Shown here: piece after piece, positions 54,747 through 64,000 of the stretch | Position numbering within the stretch: position 1 is the stretch's first letter | Layout: each line of letters opens with the position of its first letter | Assembly (NCBI GenBank): GCA_030411725.1 | Contig: MU839827.1 | Span: forward strand, 1 to 64,000 | Direction of reading: 5' to 3' | Source of the DNA: Echria macrotheca | Lineage: Eukaryota > Ascomycota > Sordariomycetes > Sordariales > Schizotheciaceae | DNA: 64,000 nucleotides | The notes under the pieces: model-generated | Databases searched by the model: none | What the model was told of the DNA's origin: nothing | Seen by the model: only the letters and a program-made list of their open reading frames with translations | Program-made: the position numbers and the translations under genes

Positions 54747-56054
54747 CTAGACTATTCTTCCACACGACTGTAGACTGTAGAAGTTTGGGTTTTGCCGATT
54801 GGGGTGCACCCAGCAAAACAACCGCAGGTTCAAGATATTCTTTTCGATCCAGTTGTCGACATCGACCCCATTTCGCCGCAGCTTCATTTCGTATTCCTCC
54901 TTCTCAGCAAGACTCATTTTCGCAAATCCAAGACTACCAGAACCATAATGCTCCAGCAGGATGTGCGGGAAGTCAGTAGCGAATGTAAGAGAATCATTCG
55001 GGTCGGATCCAGAGCGGTGAACGCGCCAGCGCTGACGCAAAGTTCGGCGAATCTCAAAACAAGGTGATGAGCACCCCTCGTTAGTCGGTAAGTAATGCCG
55101 TTGCGGATCCTCGATCTTGGGGTGCGACTTGGGGAGGAAGCAGACCAGCTCGAGATCAGGCTTGATTGTTTTTAAACATTCCATGGGACCAAGGACCGCT
55201 CGCTCGTTAACCACTGACCAGTAGTTATTTTCGTCATTGTGATCCAACCAGATGGTGAACCTTCGGAGGGATGGAAACCGGGCCAAAAGACGAGACGGTA
55301 GACTCCTCCAAGTGCGAACTTCCACGTCGTGCACGCTCGAGCCGTCCGACTCTTTAGACTGTGCGGAGGCAGTCTCGAGCTCTCGAAATAGCGTCAGAGG
55401 CTGGCTCAGTGTGATCGAGAGCCTGGAAACCCGTGGTAGAGTGGATGTAGTGAAGCCAAAAACCTCACGCATATGTGCCGTAGGATCCACGCACGCATGG
55501 AGAGTCTGGAGATCTGTAATGTGGAGGTCGGACTTCGAGCCGGCGAGCTGGACCAGATCCAAATACCTGCGATTGTCAGCATTAAGACCGGCGCATAAGA
55601 ATGTTAGGATCGAAAGAACTCACATTCTCTTGCAGACAAGCAAAGCAGGATAAACAGTGCGCGAGACCGCGGCGTCGGCAATCCAGCCTTCCGAGGTTCC
55701 GCTTGCGCATTCCTTGGGGTAAAGCGCCAACTCTTCGCACATCCAGTGCGGGCCCCAACTTGACGCAATCCGTCGCATCTTCAAGGGCTGCAGATCCGGG
55801 TTCTTTGGGTCGTTCTTGGGGAAGCGCTCGCGTCCAACTCGTTCCTGGTCATCCGAGATAGGTGGCGCGATGCAAGGCGTGAGGGCGAACTGCTGGGTTC
55901 CGTCGATGCCAGCGACGGACCGAACGTGTTGGTCTCGAAATTCAAACAGCTGCTCATAGACGGCGTTGCGCAGCTCGATTGGCATGGAGAAGAAGGGACT
56001 CTCGTCCTGTCTGTCGATGGCGCTGGTACCGTCGGGGGGCATGATGGACGACAT
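54747..56054 (-). CDS. F-box-like protein of unknown function
   Basis: Exons 56054-55624 and 55566-54747 give 416 residues; the 57-nt intron (donor GTGAGT, branch CTGAC, acceptor TCGCAG) keeps frame. The start at 56054 was chosen over longer in-frame sequence because it gives a natural N-terminus (MSSIMPPDG). Residues 23-43 (ESPFFSMPIELRNAVYEQLF) have the LPxELRxxIYE pattern of F-box-like/2EXR-type fungal proteins. A block ending in YPALLVCKRMYLD follows, the usual 'ALLxxCKxMY' step of this group. The rest is a soluble chain with a Trp/Arg-rich centre. Such proteins are very numerous in Sordariomycetes, and their role, perhaps substrate binding in ubiquitin ligases, is not settled. It lies tail-to-tail with the metallopeptidase gene, 153 bp apart. 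Confidence 0.8.
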
Positions 56055-57558
56055 GATGGGTACTGTCCGTTGACGAGGATGTGAAGAAGAAGAAGAATCA
56101 ATCGGTTTGCAATGCGGGGAAGATGGGTTAAGGGCGCACTTCCGAGGCGTGGGTTGCACCTGCCCTAAATAAAACCGCTCTTGCCTCGCACAAGTGGTGA
56201 TGGCAAACTCTGCTTTGCAGGGCACGGCCCGAAGGGGGCCACCAATAACGGCGCCCTGCAGGGCAGACCATCCGGCAGCCAGCAAACAGACAGCACTGGC
56301 AAACTCTCACACTCCTTTTGACATGAATTCCACGCCCAACTAACCGCGCCCACCCCACTCGGGCCAACCAACGTGGACAGCTTTTGCTGGCATGGCCTCC
56401 TGTCCTGTGTCTCGCAAGGGACCGATCAAGCACCAAGGTATTCCTCAATTTGTGGACGCCGAGACTGCAGGCCATACCTTCCGTGCGTTTCTTTCTCCGC
56501 GATCCCGCGATATACCACCCAACACGTATTCAGCGCAACAAAGTTTCGTTATGGCTCTCCCAGTCGGCGGCCCGAGATCCACCGAAAGTGTTAGATAGGT
56601 AGAGTGCCGTTCGGTCGGGCACTGCCGTTGCCGAGCCCAGACAAGGGCAGGTTCTCGGAGAAGTGCTTCTCACCACCGCTTCCAGCCCAATTAGCTGTTC
56701 TTATCCTGAGTTCATTTTGTCCTCCAAACCCCGTCTTCATGGCTTCTTGCTGATCAAGGTGTATCAGGCACCGGTTCCTCCCAACCTTCTGCACATCGAC
56801 ACCAATTTCCGGCCCGGTCAATACCTCCCTGCCGACGAACACGAGACTGCGTCTTGCCTTAGGTGGAGTGATTTGCCCCGCTCCTACAGAGTCACGATCA
56901 TAACGCTTGGTAGACGAGGTTGGGTACAACCCGGTAGAAGGCGAGGATGGACCGCCCGGTTGCGCCGCAGGCAATGATCTCACTCCGGAGGATTTTGACA
57001 AAGCGCTTGGCGAGAACAGCGGTGGCTTTGAGGATAGAGTAAGAGGTCCGGTGGCAATAGCTCATGATACGTAGCCCTGCGGGAATCTTGGTGGTATACG
57101 CCCTGTCTACATGCCCTCTCCATGAACTACGAGAAGTCATGGCAATCCTCCTCATATTCCTTCTGTGTATGTAAGCTCACGTCGTATCTGATTGGCCCGG
57201 ATGAATTTCATGGTTCGGATCGGGGATAAACCACAATGGCACTGCAACAACAGCATTTGCGATCTTTGTCCGAGCCTCGGACGAACCGGTTTGTCAGTCA
57301 GGATTGGGTAATACGCCCAAATTCCACCTTAGTCATTCGCGATGTGTAAGTCAACGACTCGGCCGAAGCCTTCCGCAATGTTTTTCTTTCAAAGCATCCC
57401 CGCAATCTGATCCGTCGGAATGCCTCGTCAGGACTATAAAATGAACAGTACCCGGGTTCGAGGACATCTCAACTTCAAAGCAAGCAACAAGCATCTCACA
57501 TTGAAAGCAGCAAAACAAGCAAACTCCTAACCACACCTCTGCCAATCCATCAGCTGAA
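56055..57558. other. Intergenic between divergent genes
   Basis: About 1.5 kb. Contains a TATA-like element (57434-57441) for the reductase gene and an ATAGGTAG element near 56594. Short open frames at 56373-56602 and 56591-57001 look random. Confidence 0.55.
57434..57441 (+). promoter_or_regulatory. TATA-like element
   Basis: CTATAAAA about 118 nt upstream of the start codon at 57559. Confidence 0.5.
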
Positions 57559-58526
57559 ATGGCCATCAAAACAGTCGCAGTCGTCGGCGTAAGTCCCCTC
57601 CCCTCCACGGACAACCCGGTAGCCATTACTAATCATCTTTGAAGGCCACAGGCAACGTCGGTCTCCCCACAGTCCACGCCCTCCTCGCCGCCTCCTTCTC
57701 CGTCGTCGCCATCACCCGCCCAACCTCCAACCCAACTACCCTCCCCCCGAATGTCCCCATCCGCCGCGCCGACCTAACCTCCCTCGCCTCCCTCACCGAA
57801 GCCTTCAAAGACATCGACGCAGTAGTCGTAACCATCGCCACGGCCGAAGTCTCCAACCAGCGCGTGCTGGCGGACGCGGCCCTCGCCGCGGGCGTGAAGC
57901 GCTTCATCCCCTCCGAGTTCGGACATAGTCTTGCCCGCCTTATCGAGACCAAAAGCTCGCTGGCGACGATCTTGATGGGCAAGGCGAATACCGCTTCCTA
58001 TCTGCGCGAGCTTGCCGAGAAGAATGAGGGTTTCTCGTGGACGGGCATCGCGACGAGTCCGTTTTTCGATTGGGGCCTTGATCATGCTGTTTTTGGGTTT
58101 GATTTTCCCAAGAGGAAAGTGTCGATTGTGGATTCGGGGGATGAGCGGGTTAGTGTTTCATCCATGCGGTTCGTGGGGGAGGCGGTTGCAAGGGTGTTGT
58201 TGAATGAGGAGGAGACAAAGAATAAGGAGGTCGAGGTGGTTGAGTTCACGGTGAGTCAGAATGAGATCCTCAAGATCTTTGAGGAGGAGATCGGCGAGAA
58301 GTGGAGCGTGGCGCATGTTCGGGGTGCGGATCTGGAGAAGAGCGGGAATGAGAAGTTGGCTGGAGGGAATATTGGGGGCGCGTTTTTGGATCTCTTGCAG
58401 TCGTGGAACTTGTCGGATGGTGGGGATCATGCGGTGAAGGAGGATGAGTTGGCGAATGGGATGTTGGGGCTCAAGGGTCGCAGTGTCCGCGAAGTGATGA
58501 AGGAGTACATCAAGGCGCATGTCTGA
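57559..58526 (+). CDS. NmrA/isoflavone-reductase-like NAD(P)-binding protein
   Basis: Exons 57559-57588 and 57645-58526 give 303 residues. The tiny first exon encodes MAIKTVAVVG; the 56-nt intron (donor GTAAGT, branch CTAAT, acceptor GAAG) joins it to ATGNVGLPT, making the nucleotide-binding motif VVGATGNVG. The VxxADLTSLASL step and the FIPSEFG segment are characteristic of the NmrA/PCBER (isoflavone reductase-like) branch of atypical short-chain dehydrogenases. The usual catalytic lysine region is around NTASYLREL. Such enzymes reduce small aromatic or phenylpropanoid-like compounds, or act as redox sensors. The substrate is unknown. No signal peptide, so cytosolic. It lies tail-to-tail with the secreted protein gene at 58796. 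Confidence 0.92.
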
Positions 58527-58795
58527 TCGCGGATGGTCGACTTGATGATCAGGTTGGGTTGAGATGGTAAGAAACAAGGAAGTAACTGCGGTATCAACAC
58601 TGGCGCGAGCATTTAGAAACGCAGCAAATACATTTCCTCAGTGCTAACTAGCTGCCTGCAGCCTAGCACATGGAAAACGTCCAAATTGATCTGGTGAGTA
58701 TCAGCCTTGGCGGGCCGTTTTCCCCGTCATGAGCATGCCAAACTTCCTTCTCTCCTCCACGTGTCTTAACACAGGACTTCCAGCACGACCTAGAC

Positions 58796-59508
58796 TCAAC
58801 ATTTATCCCCCCCACGAACAACAACATTCCATCCCTCATCATTAACCCACTTACCCGCCGCACAAACAACATGTACCATCCCCGGACAGGCAACCGTACA
58901 GTGGTCAACTATATACTTCGCCGCATCCGCAATCACACCAAAGTTGTCGAGATATAGCTCGCGATCACTCTGCCGCCCTTGTTAGCACCACCCATTTTCT
59001 CTCCTCCAGGAGACTGACATCATTGCACCAATAAATAGCCGAGTCGTACGAACAGCTAACCCGCGAACACTGGTTGGGTCCAGGCCCGATATGCGGCTTC
59101 CCCTTGACCGTCCGCAGGTAGTCAATGCCCTGATTGATGTATCCGCTCGGACAGACTTGGAACCCGCCGCATGTTTGTGAGGTGAGATTGGCAAGCTGAA
59201 TCGCGGAGGTTTCGTTGTCGGCGGAGGAAACGAGGGGATCGTAATCGGGGTAGGTCTGTTGGATGTGCGCGAGGACCTGTTGGACGGTACCGTTTACGAG
59301 GAGGGTGGCGTGGTTAGGGATGGGAACTTCCCAGACTTGATCGACGGTTGTGTAGCCGTCAATGGCGTTGATGGGGTAGTCCTGTGCAAGTTAGAGATGT
59401 TCCCGTCGACTGCAGGAGGGAAGCAGGGGAGCGTACGTCAGATGTGCAACGGCCGCCTGTGACCAGGGCGAGGACGGCCATGATGGACGTGATAATTTGA
59501 GAGAACAT
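58796..59508 (-). CDS. Secreted cysteine-rich protein, ten cysteines
   Basis: Exons 59508-59437, 59381-59019 and 58969-58796 give 202 residues; introns are 55 and 49 nt, each between codons. MFSQIITSIMAVLALVTGG is a signal peptide. The mature N-terminal half (about 25-95) is hydrophilic with N-glycosylation sequons. The C-terminal half carries nine cysteines in a conserved-looking order: TCGGFQVC, NQCSRVSCSYDSAIYWCND, HCTVACPG, VCAAG and a last DKC. I recall this arrangement (GIxYLxxVxGxP then CSRVSCSYDSAIxWCND) in many unnamed Sordariomycete and Dothideomycete secreted proteins. A GTAAGT within the last exon could be read as a donor, but the frame after it is family-like, so it is left unspliced. 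Effector or wall roles are inference. A TATA-like element lies about 105 nt upstream. Confidence 0.85.
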
Positions 59509-61071
59509 CTTGCTTGATCAAGTGGGCGAATGGTCCAGCGCAGCTTTGTTCTGTCGTTGAGTTGGAGTGGTTTGTGCAAAACTTTTCTCAAGTGGAATCA
59601 GATCGGCAGCGTTTATATAATTCTTGGGAAGGTGGGTTGCTTTGTGAAGTCAACGAGGAAGGAACCTTCTCGGGACCTCACCCACCTGCCTTGTACCTTC
59701 TCTTTCGTCTCTTATCTCCAACAACCCGCCCCAAGCCCGACAAACGAAACCGATGGTGCCGCAAAAGATGTACGCTAACCCTGCGCTTTGCTCATCATGT
59801 CCGTACCACACCCAGGACAAGGCTGTGATTTTGTGCATGGATCTGGTGTGGGTTGGTTGTTCGCGTTCCAAGCAGAAATGACATACCACATAAAGTTACT
59901 CTGTACGTAGGTATATGCTAGTATTCAGCCTTGTATCCGCATCCGCATCGAAACCCCCCGGGAGCTATCCTAAACCCGGCGAAGGGGGCATAACGAACAC
60001 CCCCCGGTCCGTGGTCGGACAGACCTGGTCGTAACAACGCAAATAGAAGAATGGCTTGGACTACCATGCGCCAACCGTGTCTCTATCACGCCTCGACCTT
60101 GACTTTATGTCGTCCATTATGCCGTGCGGCTGACCGCCGAGCTTTTGTGGCATTGTGCCGGATGGTTGTCGATCTCGGTACCGACCCACCAGGCAGTGCC
60201 GAGCGCCGACTCGGTCGGGAGGGAGCAGGGAGCGGGTCGGCAGTGGACCCGAAGAAGAGTTTCGAGAAACCCGCAACCATTGTTTGCAATCCACGGGCCT
60301 TATCCGTACCGGTTCAATGCGCGTCGATCAACCTAAGATAATCCGTACCGAGTCTACCTGCCCGGGGAATATCGCTTATCGTTTCGTTGAAGAAGATTGA
60401 GGATATTTCACCTCAAGCCGCAAGGAGCACTGACCACAAGGCTCCCACAGGTCAAAAACACCGCTGCGATTCGGTGAGAAACAAGCAGGCTTCAGGCTTC
60501 TCCAAAATCTCCACCGGCGCCCACCTGTCAGCAACAGGGTCCGTGTGCTTCTCCAACAGGAAGCGTGTGGCGTTCGTTATTTGCAACCTCATCCCACCTC
60601 AGCTCAGCCTTGTTGCTCGTGGGGGATCGACACCATCCCGGGGTGCATCGCGTACCAAACTCTTCCAAAGAGAACGACAAGAAACCATTGAAGAAGACTC
60701 AATTTCTCGATTTTTCTTTTGTGAGAAGGTTGGACGCTGCTCTTGCCCGGTGTCCACTTGACGACGGAGACGACCCCGGCCGGCCCCACTTCGGACGCCG
60801 ACTATGCCCGAAAAGCACAAGCCTCTGGCGCCATCGCAGAGCTCAGGCCCTGTCGGGATTCGTCCGAAATTAGCTGGGGACCGTGGCATCCACCTCTGCC
60901 TTTTCAGGGGTCCACTCCCGTCCTCGACCTCTGTCGAGATCTCTCTCCGTCCACTGCACACGTTCCAGATCTTGGACGATGGCATCATGAAAGTTGCCAT
61001 CTCGACGACGCCCAATTGACAATGAAGCATCCGCGATAGCCGCTTCTTCTCCCTTGTCTGCACCACGCAGC
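59509..61071. other. Intergenic between divergent genes
   Basis: About 1.6 kb shared by the secreted cysteine-rich gene and the aspartic-protease-like gene. Holds the TATA-like element at 59614-59620. Several short open frames at 60051-61000 show no family-like sequence. Confidence 0.55.
59614..59620 (-). promoter_or_regulatory. TATA-like element
   Basis: TTATATA on the minus strand, about 105 nt upstream of the start codon at 59508. Confidence 0.45.
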
Positions 61072-62976
61072 ATGTCACTCGTTTTGCTACTGCGGTCCGC
61101 CGCGCTGTACCTTCTTTTCGCGACCGCGGCCTCCGCCCATCTCCTCGTCCCTTTCACGCGACAGCCAAACCTCCACGCCCGCTCGTCCACCGGTCCCTAT
61201 AGCGTGCCCGTCGCCGCCTCCGGTCATGTCTTCGTAGTGAACGTCACCGTCGGCACGCCCCCTCAGCCCTTCTCCCTCCTCCTCGCCCCGTCCTCGCCTC
61301 ACACATGGGTTCCCAGCGTCGACGCCATGCCCTGCAAAACGGGCTATGACTCGTTGGGTGGCTTCCACTCTCCCGACGATGGCTCCAAGTCCGCCTGCGG
61401 CTGGGGCGTGTTCGACCCGGCCAAATCATCAACCACCAGGATGGCTGATCAGATCTATCTGGACTTTGTTGTCGCCTACACAGATACCATCAATGTCAGC
61501 GGTGTCAACATGACCGAGAAGTTCGTCATTGGCGATGTCGAGATCGACGACCTATCCATGGGACTTGTGACCTCGACCTCGAACCAGCAGTGGATCGGTA
61601 TGCTGGGCCTCGGCAACGATGCCACGACCAACTTCCCCCGAGCCTCCGCCAGATACCGCCCCAACTTCATCGACCGTCTGGTGTCTTCCGGCAAGATCAC
61701 AAGCCAGGGATATAGTATCTGGCTCGACACCCCCGACGGAGCTTCTGGGTCGCTGCTTCTTGGCGCCATCGATAAGTCGCGGTACGATGGGGACCTGATC
61801 CGCCTCAACGCCGGCGCCGAGCCCTACGATGTCTTCCCCAGTGCGTTCCGAGCTTCGTTGGTCAGCGTTAACGTCGACGAGGGCGTGGGTCCGTACAAGT
61901 ATACCGATCCTCCGATCCTGGCGTCGATCAGCCCTGCCGAAACTTTGTCATACCTCCCCGACGCTCTCGTAGAGGGCATCATGGCCGCCACGGGGGCAGT
62001 GTGGAACTCCAGCCTCGAACTCGCCACCATTGCCTGTGACGCCGGCACCAGGAAGCCCAAAACCAACATCCGCATACAGCTCGAAGGATCAGCCGGTCCC
62101 ACCCTCCAAGCCCTGCTCGCCGACCTGATAGTTCCGCAGGATGTCTCCGGCTGGGAGATCGCCTACGATAGCCTCGCCACCCTCAACCGCAACACCTGCC
62201 TCTTTGGCATCCAAAAGCTACCGTCCCTCCGCGCGTCCAGCACGGTGCAGTATAACATTGGCAGTTCGCTCCTTCGACGCACCTACATGGTCTTCGATGC
62301 GGCAAACAAGGATGTGGCCCTTGCCCCCGTTCTCTCGACCACCGGCTCGAAGCCCTCGCCTGCCATCGTCCCATTCGACAAACCTGGGGCGCGCATCCCC
62401 TCCTCCAAACTGTATTGCGTCAACCCAGACGTATGTGGGGAATCCGACAATCCGAGCACGTCGGCGTCAGGATCAAGCGGTAGCGGCAGCGGTGGCGGCA
62501 GTGGAGGCGGCGCCAGCAGCGGAGATGACAGCCCGCAGCCGGACTCGAGCTGGAAAAAGATTGTCATCGGCGTCGTTGTGCCCATCGTCACGCTCGCCAT
62601 CCTCGTTCCCATCGCATACGTCCTGACTACGAGGCGACGCCGCAAGAACCAGGAAATGTCGGGGGCGGGGTCGACGCTGAGAGGATCCGAGGTGGATGAG
62701 GACGACAACTTCAAGGACGACGAGTATGGCGTCAAGGTTACCGTGTCGGTGTCGGGGAAGGTGTCGTACGCGAAACCTCCATCGCCGCCTGAGCTATTTC
62801 TGGGCCTGCCGGGTGCCTTGCCCATTATCCCTGAGGAGAGGAACTCGCAGTACTGGGGAGACGGAGTGCTGAGGGGGACGAGTACCAATGGCAGTGGGAG
62901 GAGCGGCAGTGGTGGAAGCGAGGTCAGCGGAGGCGGAAGTGCCGCGCGAAAAGAGGTTTGGGATGAGAAGAATTAA
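61072..62976 (+). CDS. Membrane-anchored aspartic-protease-like protein lacking catalytic aspartates
   Basis: A single exon of 634 residues from the ATG at 61072, which gives the signal MSLVLLLRSAALYLLFATAASA. The fold is that of pepsin-type (A1) proteases: FVVNVTVGTPPQPFSLLLAP (about 54-73), internal WIGMLGLG, SLLLGAIDKSRYDGDL, and ETLSYLPDALV. Yet neither catalytic triad survives. The first DTGS position reads A72-P-S-S and the second DSGT position reads S287-P-A-E. A Gly/Ser linker (about 460-485) leads to one transmembrane helix at about 497-520, a basic stop (TTRRRRK), and a 110-residue cytosolic tail. This makes it a surface pseudoprotease that may bind rather than cut protein. The tail suggests signalling or scaffolding, as inference. 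The frame is intact over 634 codons, so it is not a decaying pseudogene. Confidence 0.88.
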   Translation: MSLVLLLRSAALYLLFATAASAHLLVPFTRQPNLHARSSTGPYSVPVAASGHVFVVNVTVGTPPQPFSLLLAPSSPHTWVPSVDAMPCKTGYDSLGGFHSPDDGSKSACGWGVFDPAKSSTTRMADQIYLDFVVAYTDTINVSGVNMTEKFVIGDVEIDDLSMGLVTSTSNQQWIGMLGLGNDATTNFPRASARYRPNFIDRLVSSGKITSQGYSIWLDTPDGASGSLLLGAIDKSRYDGDLIRLNAGAEPYDVFPSAFRASLVSVNVDEGVGPYKYTDPPILASISPAETLSYLPDALVEGIMAATGAVWNSSLELATIACDAGTRKPKTNIRIQLEGSAGPTLQALLADLIVPQDVSGWEIAYDSLATLNRNTCLFGIQKLPSLRASSTVQYNIGSSLLRRTYMVFDAANKDVALAPVLSTTGSKPSPAIVPFDKPGARIPSSKLYCVNPDVCGESDNPSTSASGSSGSGSGGGSGGGASSGDDSPQPDSSWKKIVIGVVVPIVTLAILVPIAYVLTTRRRRKNQEMSGAGSTLRGSEVDEDDNFKDDEYGVKVTVSVSGKVSYAKPPSPPELFLGLPGALPIIPEERNSQYWGDGVLRGTSTNGSGRSGSGGSEVSGGGSAARKEVWDEKN

Positions 62977-63609
62977 CCAGCTAACTTTTTAATTTTATTT
63001 TGAGTAGCATCGAGTTGCAATTGCGTTCGGAAACCGGGACGTGCAGGTGCCATTGTATCTTTTTCTGGTGTATGGGCCAGAGCTCCTAGCCTCATTCGTG
63101 ATTTCGTATCCCCCTCGCGGTTTCTCGTGACGTCCTTGGACCCGGTCCAGCCGCTGAGGAATATGAACGAGCTGCCGATATTTCCCACTAGCCAAACCAG
63201 GGGCCTGAAGAAGGTCCAGTCGAGATCTGGGTCACGGCTGTCCCTGCGGTGTTGAGGTGACGCTCGTAAGAGGACAGAAAAACGCAGTGGGTCTCGAATG
63301 CAAGTGACCAGCTCCAAACGTCGCACCACTTGGAGAAATTAGTACTGGCAAACCTAAGTTGTATGATGTTGCCTGTATACGTGCAACCATCCAACATCTT
63401 TACCATCCTGGTTCTGGCCCTACTTCCCTCTTCCCATCACAGCTGAGGCAGCGCATCAGCTCACAACCTCAATTTTCACATGCCGCTTACATCAACCAAG
63501 ACAACTGGCGAGCCCGACATGCTCGTCATCGAAACACGATCTCACCTCTGAGATTTCCCCTCGCGTTCCTCATCCGGTCCTATCCCTCCAACCTCTCACG
63601 CCAAACTAT
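62977..63609. other. Intergenic between convergent genes
   Basis: About 630 bp; nothing recognised. Confidence 0.55.
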
Positions 63610-64000
63610 TCACAGACCCTTCTTCGCCCTAACCAACAAAAAAGTGGGCTTTGCCCGATCCCCCCTCATCTCCTCCACCCACTCCGGCCTCTCCCGAAAC
63701 TCTTCCTCGGTAGGATACCACTCCTCAAACCCGGTAATCTCAAACCCACTCCCCAAAAGCATATTCAGATACGTCCCCGTGGTCCGGTGATACTTCCTCA
63801 CCCCCTCCGCCAGCCAATTCGTCACCCTGACGCCCTCAACCTGATACTGATCCAGCGGCCAGACCCTGCGCACATCTCCCGTCTTACCAGGCACCTCCAC
63901 GAACCCGGGAACAGACGGCGCCGTGAAAACCGGATGTTCCGTCGAGAAAACAAACACACCGCCCGGCTTCAGCACCCTGAAAACCCTATTGACCAGGTAC
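63610..64000 (-). CDS. SAM-dependent methyltransferase, C-terminal part (cut by window end)
   Basis: The open frame continues to base 64000, so the N-terminus lies outside the window. The visible 129 residues begin with YLVNRVFRVLKPGGVFVFSTEHPVF, the post-motif III strand and loop of class I (Methyltransf_11 type) enzymes, and end with FLLVRAKKGL. The motif I glycine loop is not in view. The middle has WPLDQYQVEGVRVTNWL and YHRTTGTYLNMLLGSGFEITGFEEWYP, which match the C-terminal half of small-molecule methyltransferases of the UbiE/COQ5-like group found in both bacteria and fungi. The substrate is unknown. No intron is visible in this part. Confidence 0.88.
   Translation of the reverse strand, partial: YLVNRVFRVLKPGGVFVFSTEHPVFTAPSVPGFVEVPGKTGDVRRVWPLDQYQVEGVRVTNWLAEGVRKYHRTTGTYLNMLLGSGFEITGFEEWYPTEEEFRERPEWVEEMRGDRAKPTFLLVRAKKGL

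Noticed and set aside
58796..58865. A further intron in the last exon of the ten-cysteine secreted protein (GTAAGT at about 58856)
   Set aside because: Reading through gives a natural ending (GWNVVVRGGDKC) with a final cysteine, so splicing is not needed.
1..64000. tRNA, rRNA, CRISPR arrays, intact transposons
   Set aside because: Looked for tRNA B-box-like sequences, regular spaced repeats and transposase or reverse transcriptase motifs on both strands; found none. Short or divergent elements could be missed by eye.

Overview
The window is the left end of a chromosome of a filamentous ascomycete. It opens with the C-strand telomere repeat (CCCTAA)n. Genes carry short introns (mostly 41-90 nt) with GT-AG borders and CTRAC-type branch sites, and the gene content (HET domain, STAND-type N-terminal domain, fungal rhodopsin-type membrane protein, LaeA-like methyltransferase, many small secreted cysteine-rich proteins) is that of Pezizomycotina. 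Sordariomycetes, perhaps Sordariales, is my best guess; this rests on family resemblance, not on a search. All exon models were worked out by hand from splice signals and frame closure. No rRNA, tRNA, CRISPR or intact transposon was seen.

Layout. 1-95: telomere. 96-1136: AT-rich, TA-rich subtelomeric DNA with degenerate repeats. 1137-6974: a divergent pair, a STAND-type N-terminal protein without a visible NTPase and a HET-domain protein, sharing a 529-bp promoter with a 14-bp palindrome; this looks like a telomere-linked self/non-self recognition locus and is my main candidate for an unusual system. 7663-15776: a four-pass membrane protein, an F-box protein, a SET-domain protein with an apparent signal peptide, and a rhodopsin-domain seven-pass protein. 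15777-20040: a 4.3-kb gene-empty stretch. 20041-24185: cytochrome P450, a small secreted protein, a GPR1/FUN34/yaaH transporter. 26137-36809: two large multi-pass membrane proteins, two cysteine-rich surface or secreted proteins, a tiny polycysteine protein and a LaeA-like methyltransferase. 37886-48137: dihydropyrimidinase-like enzyme, small secreted protein, DUF1993 protein, GH127-type beta-L-arabinofuranosidase, short-chain dehydrogenase, conserved small secreted protein. 49343-64000: large secreted cysteine-rich protein, secreted zinc metallopeptidase, F-box-like protein, NmrA-type reductase, secreted cysteine-rich protein, membrane-anchored aspartic-protease-like protein lacking both catalytic aspartates, and a methyltransferase cut by the window end.

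Taken together this is an accessory, subtelomeric region enriched for recognition-type genes and for proteins that act at or outside the cell surface (about eleven of 28 genes). There is no polyketide synthase or peptide synthetase, so the P450, methyltransferases and reductases do not add up to a recognisable biosynthetic cluster.
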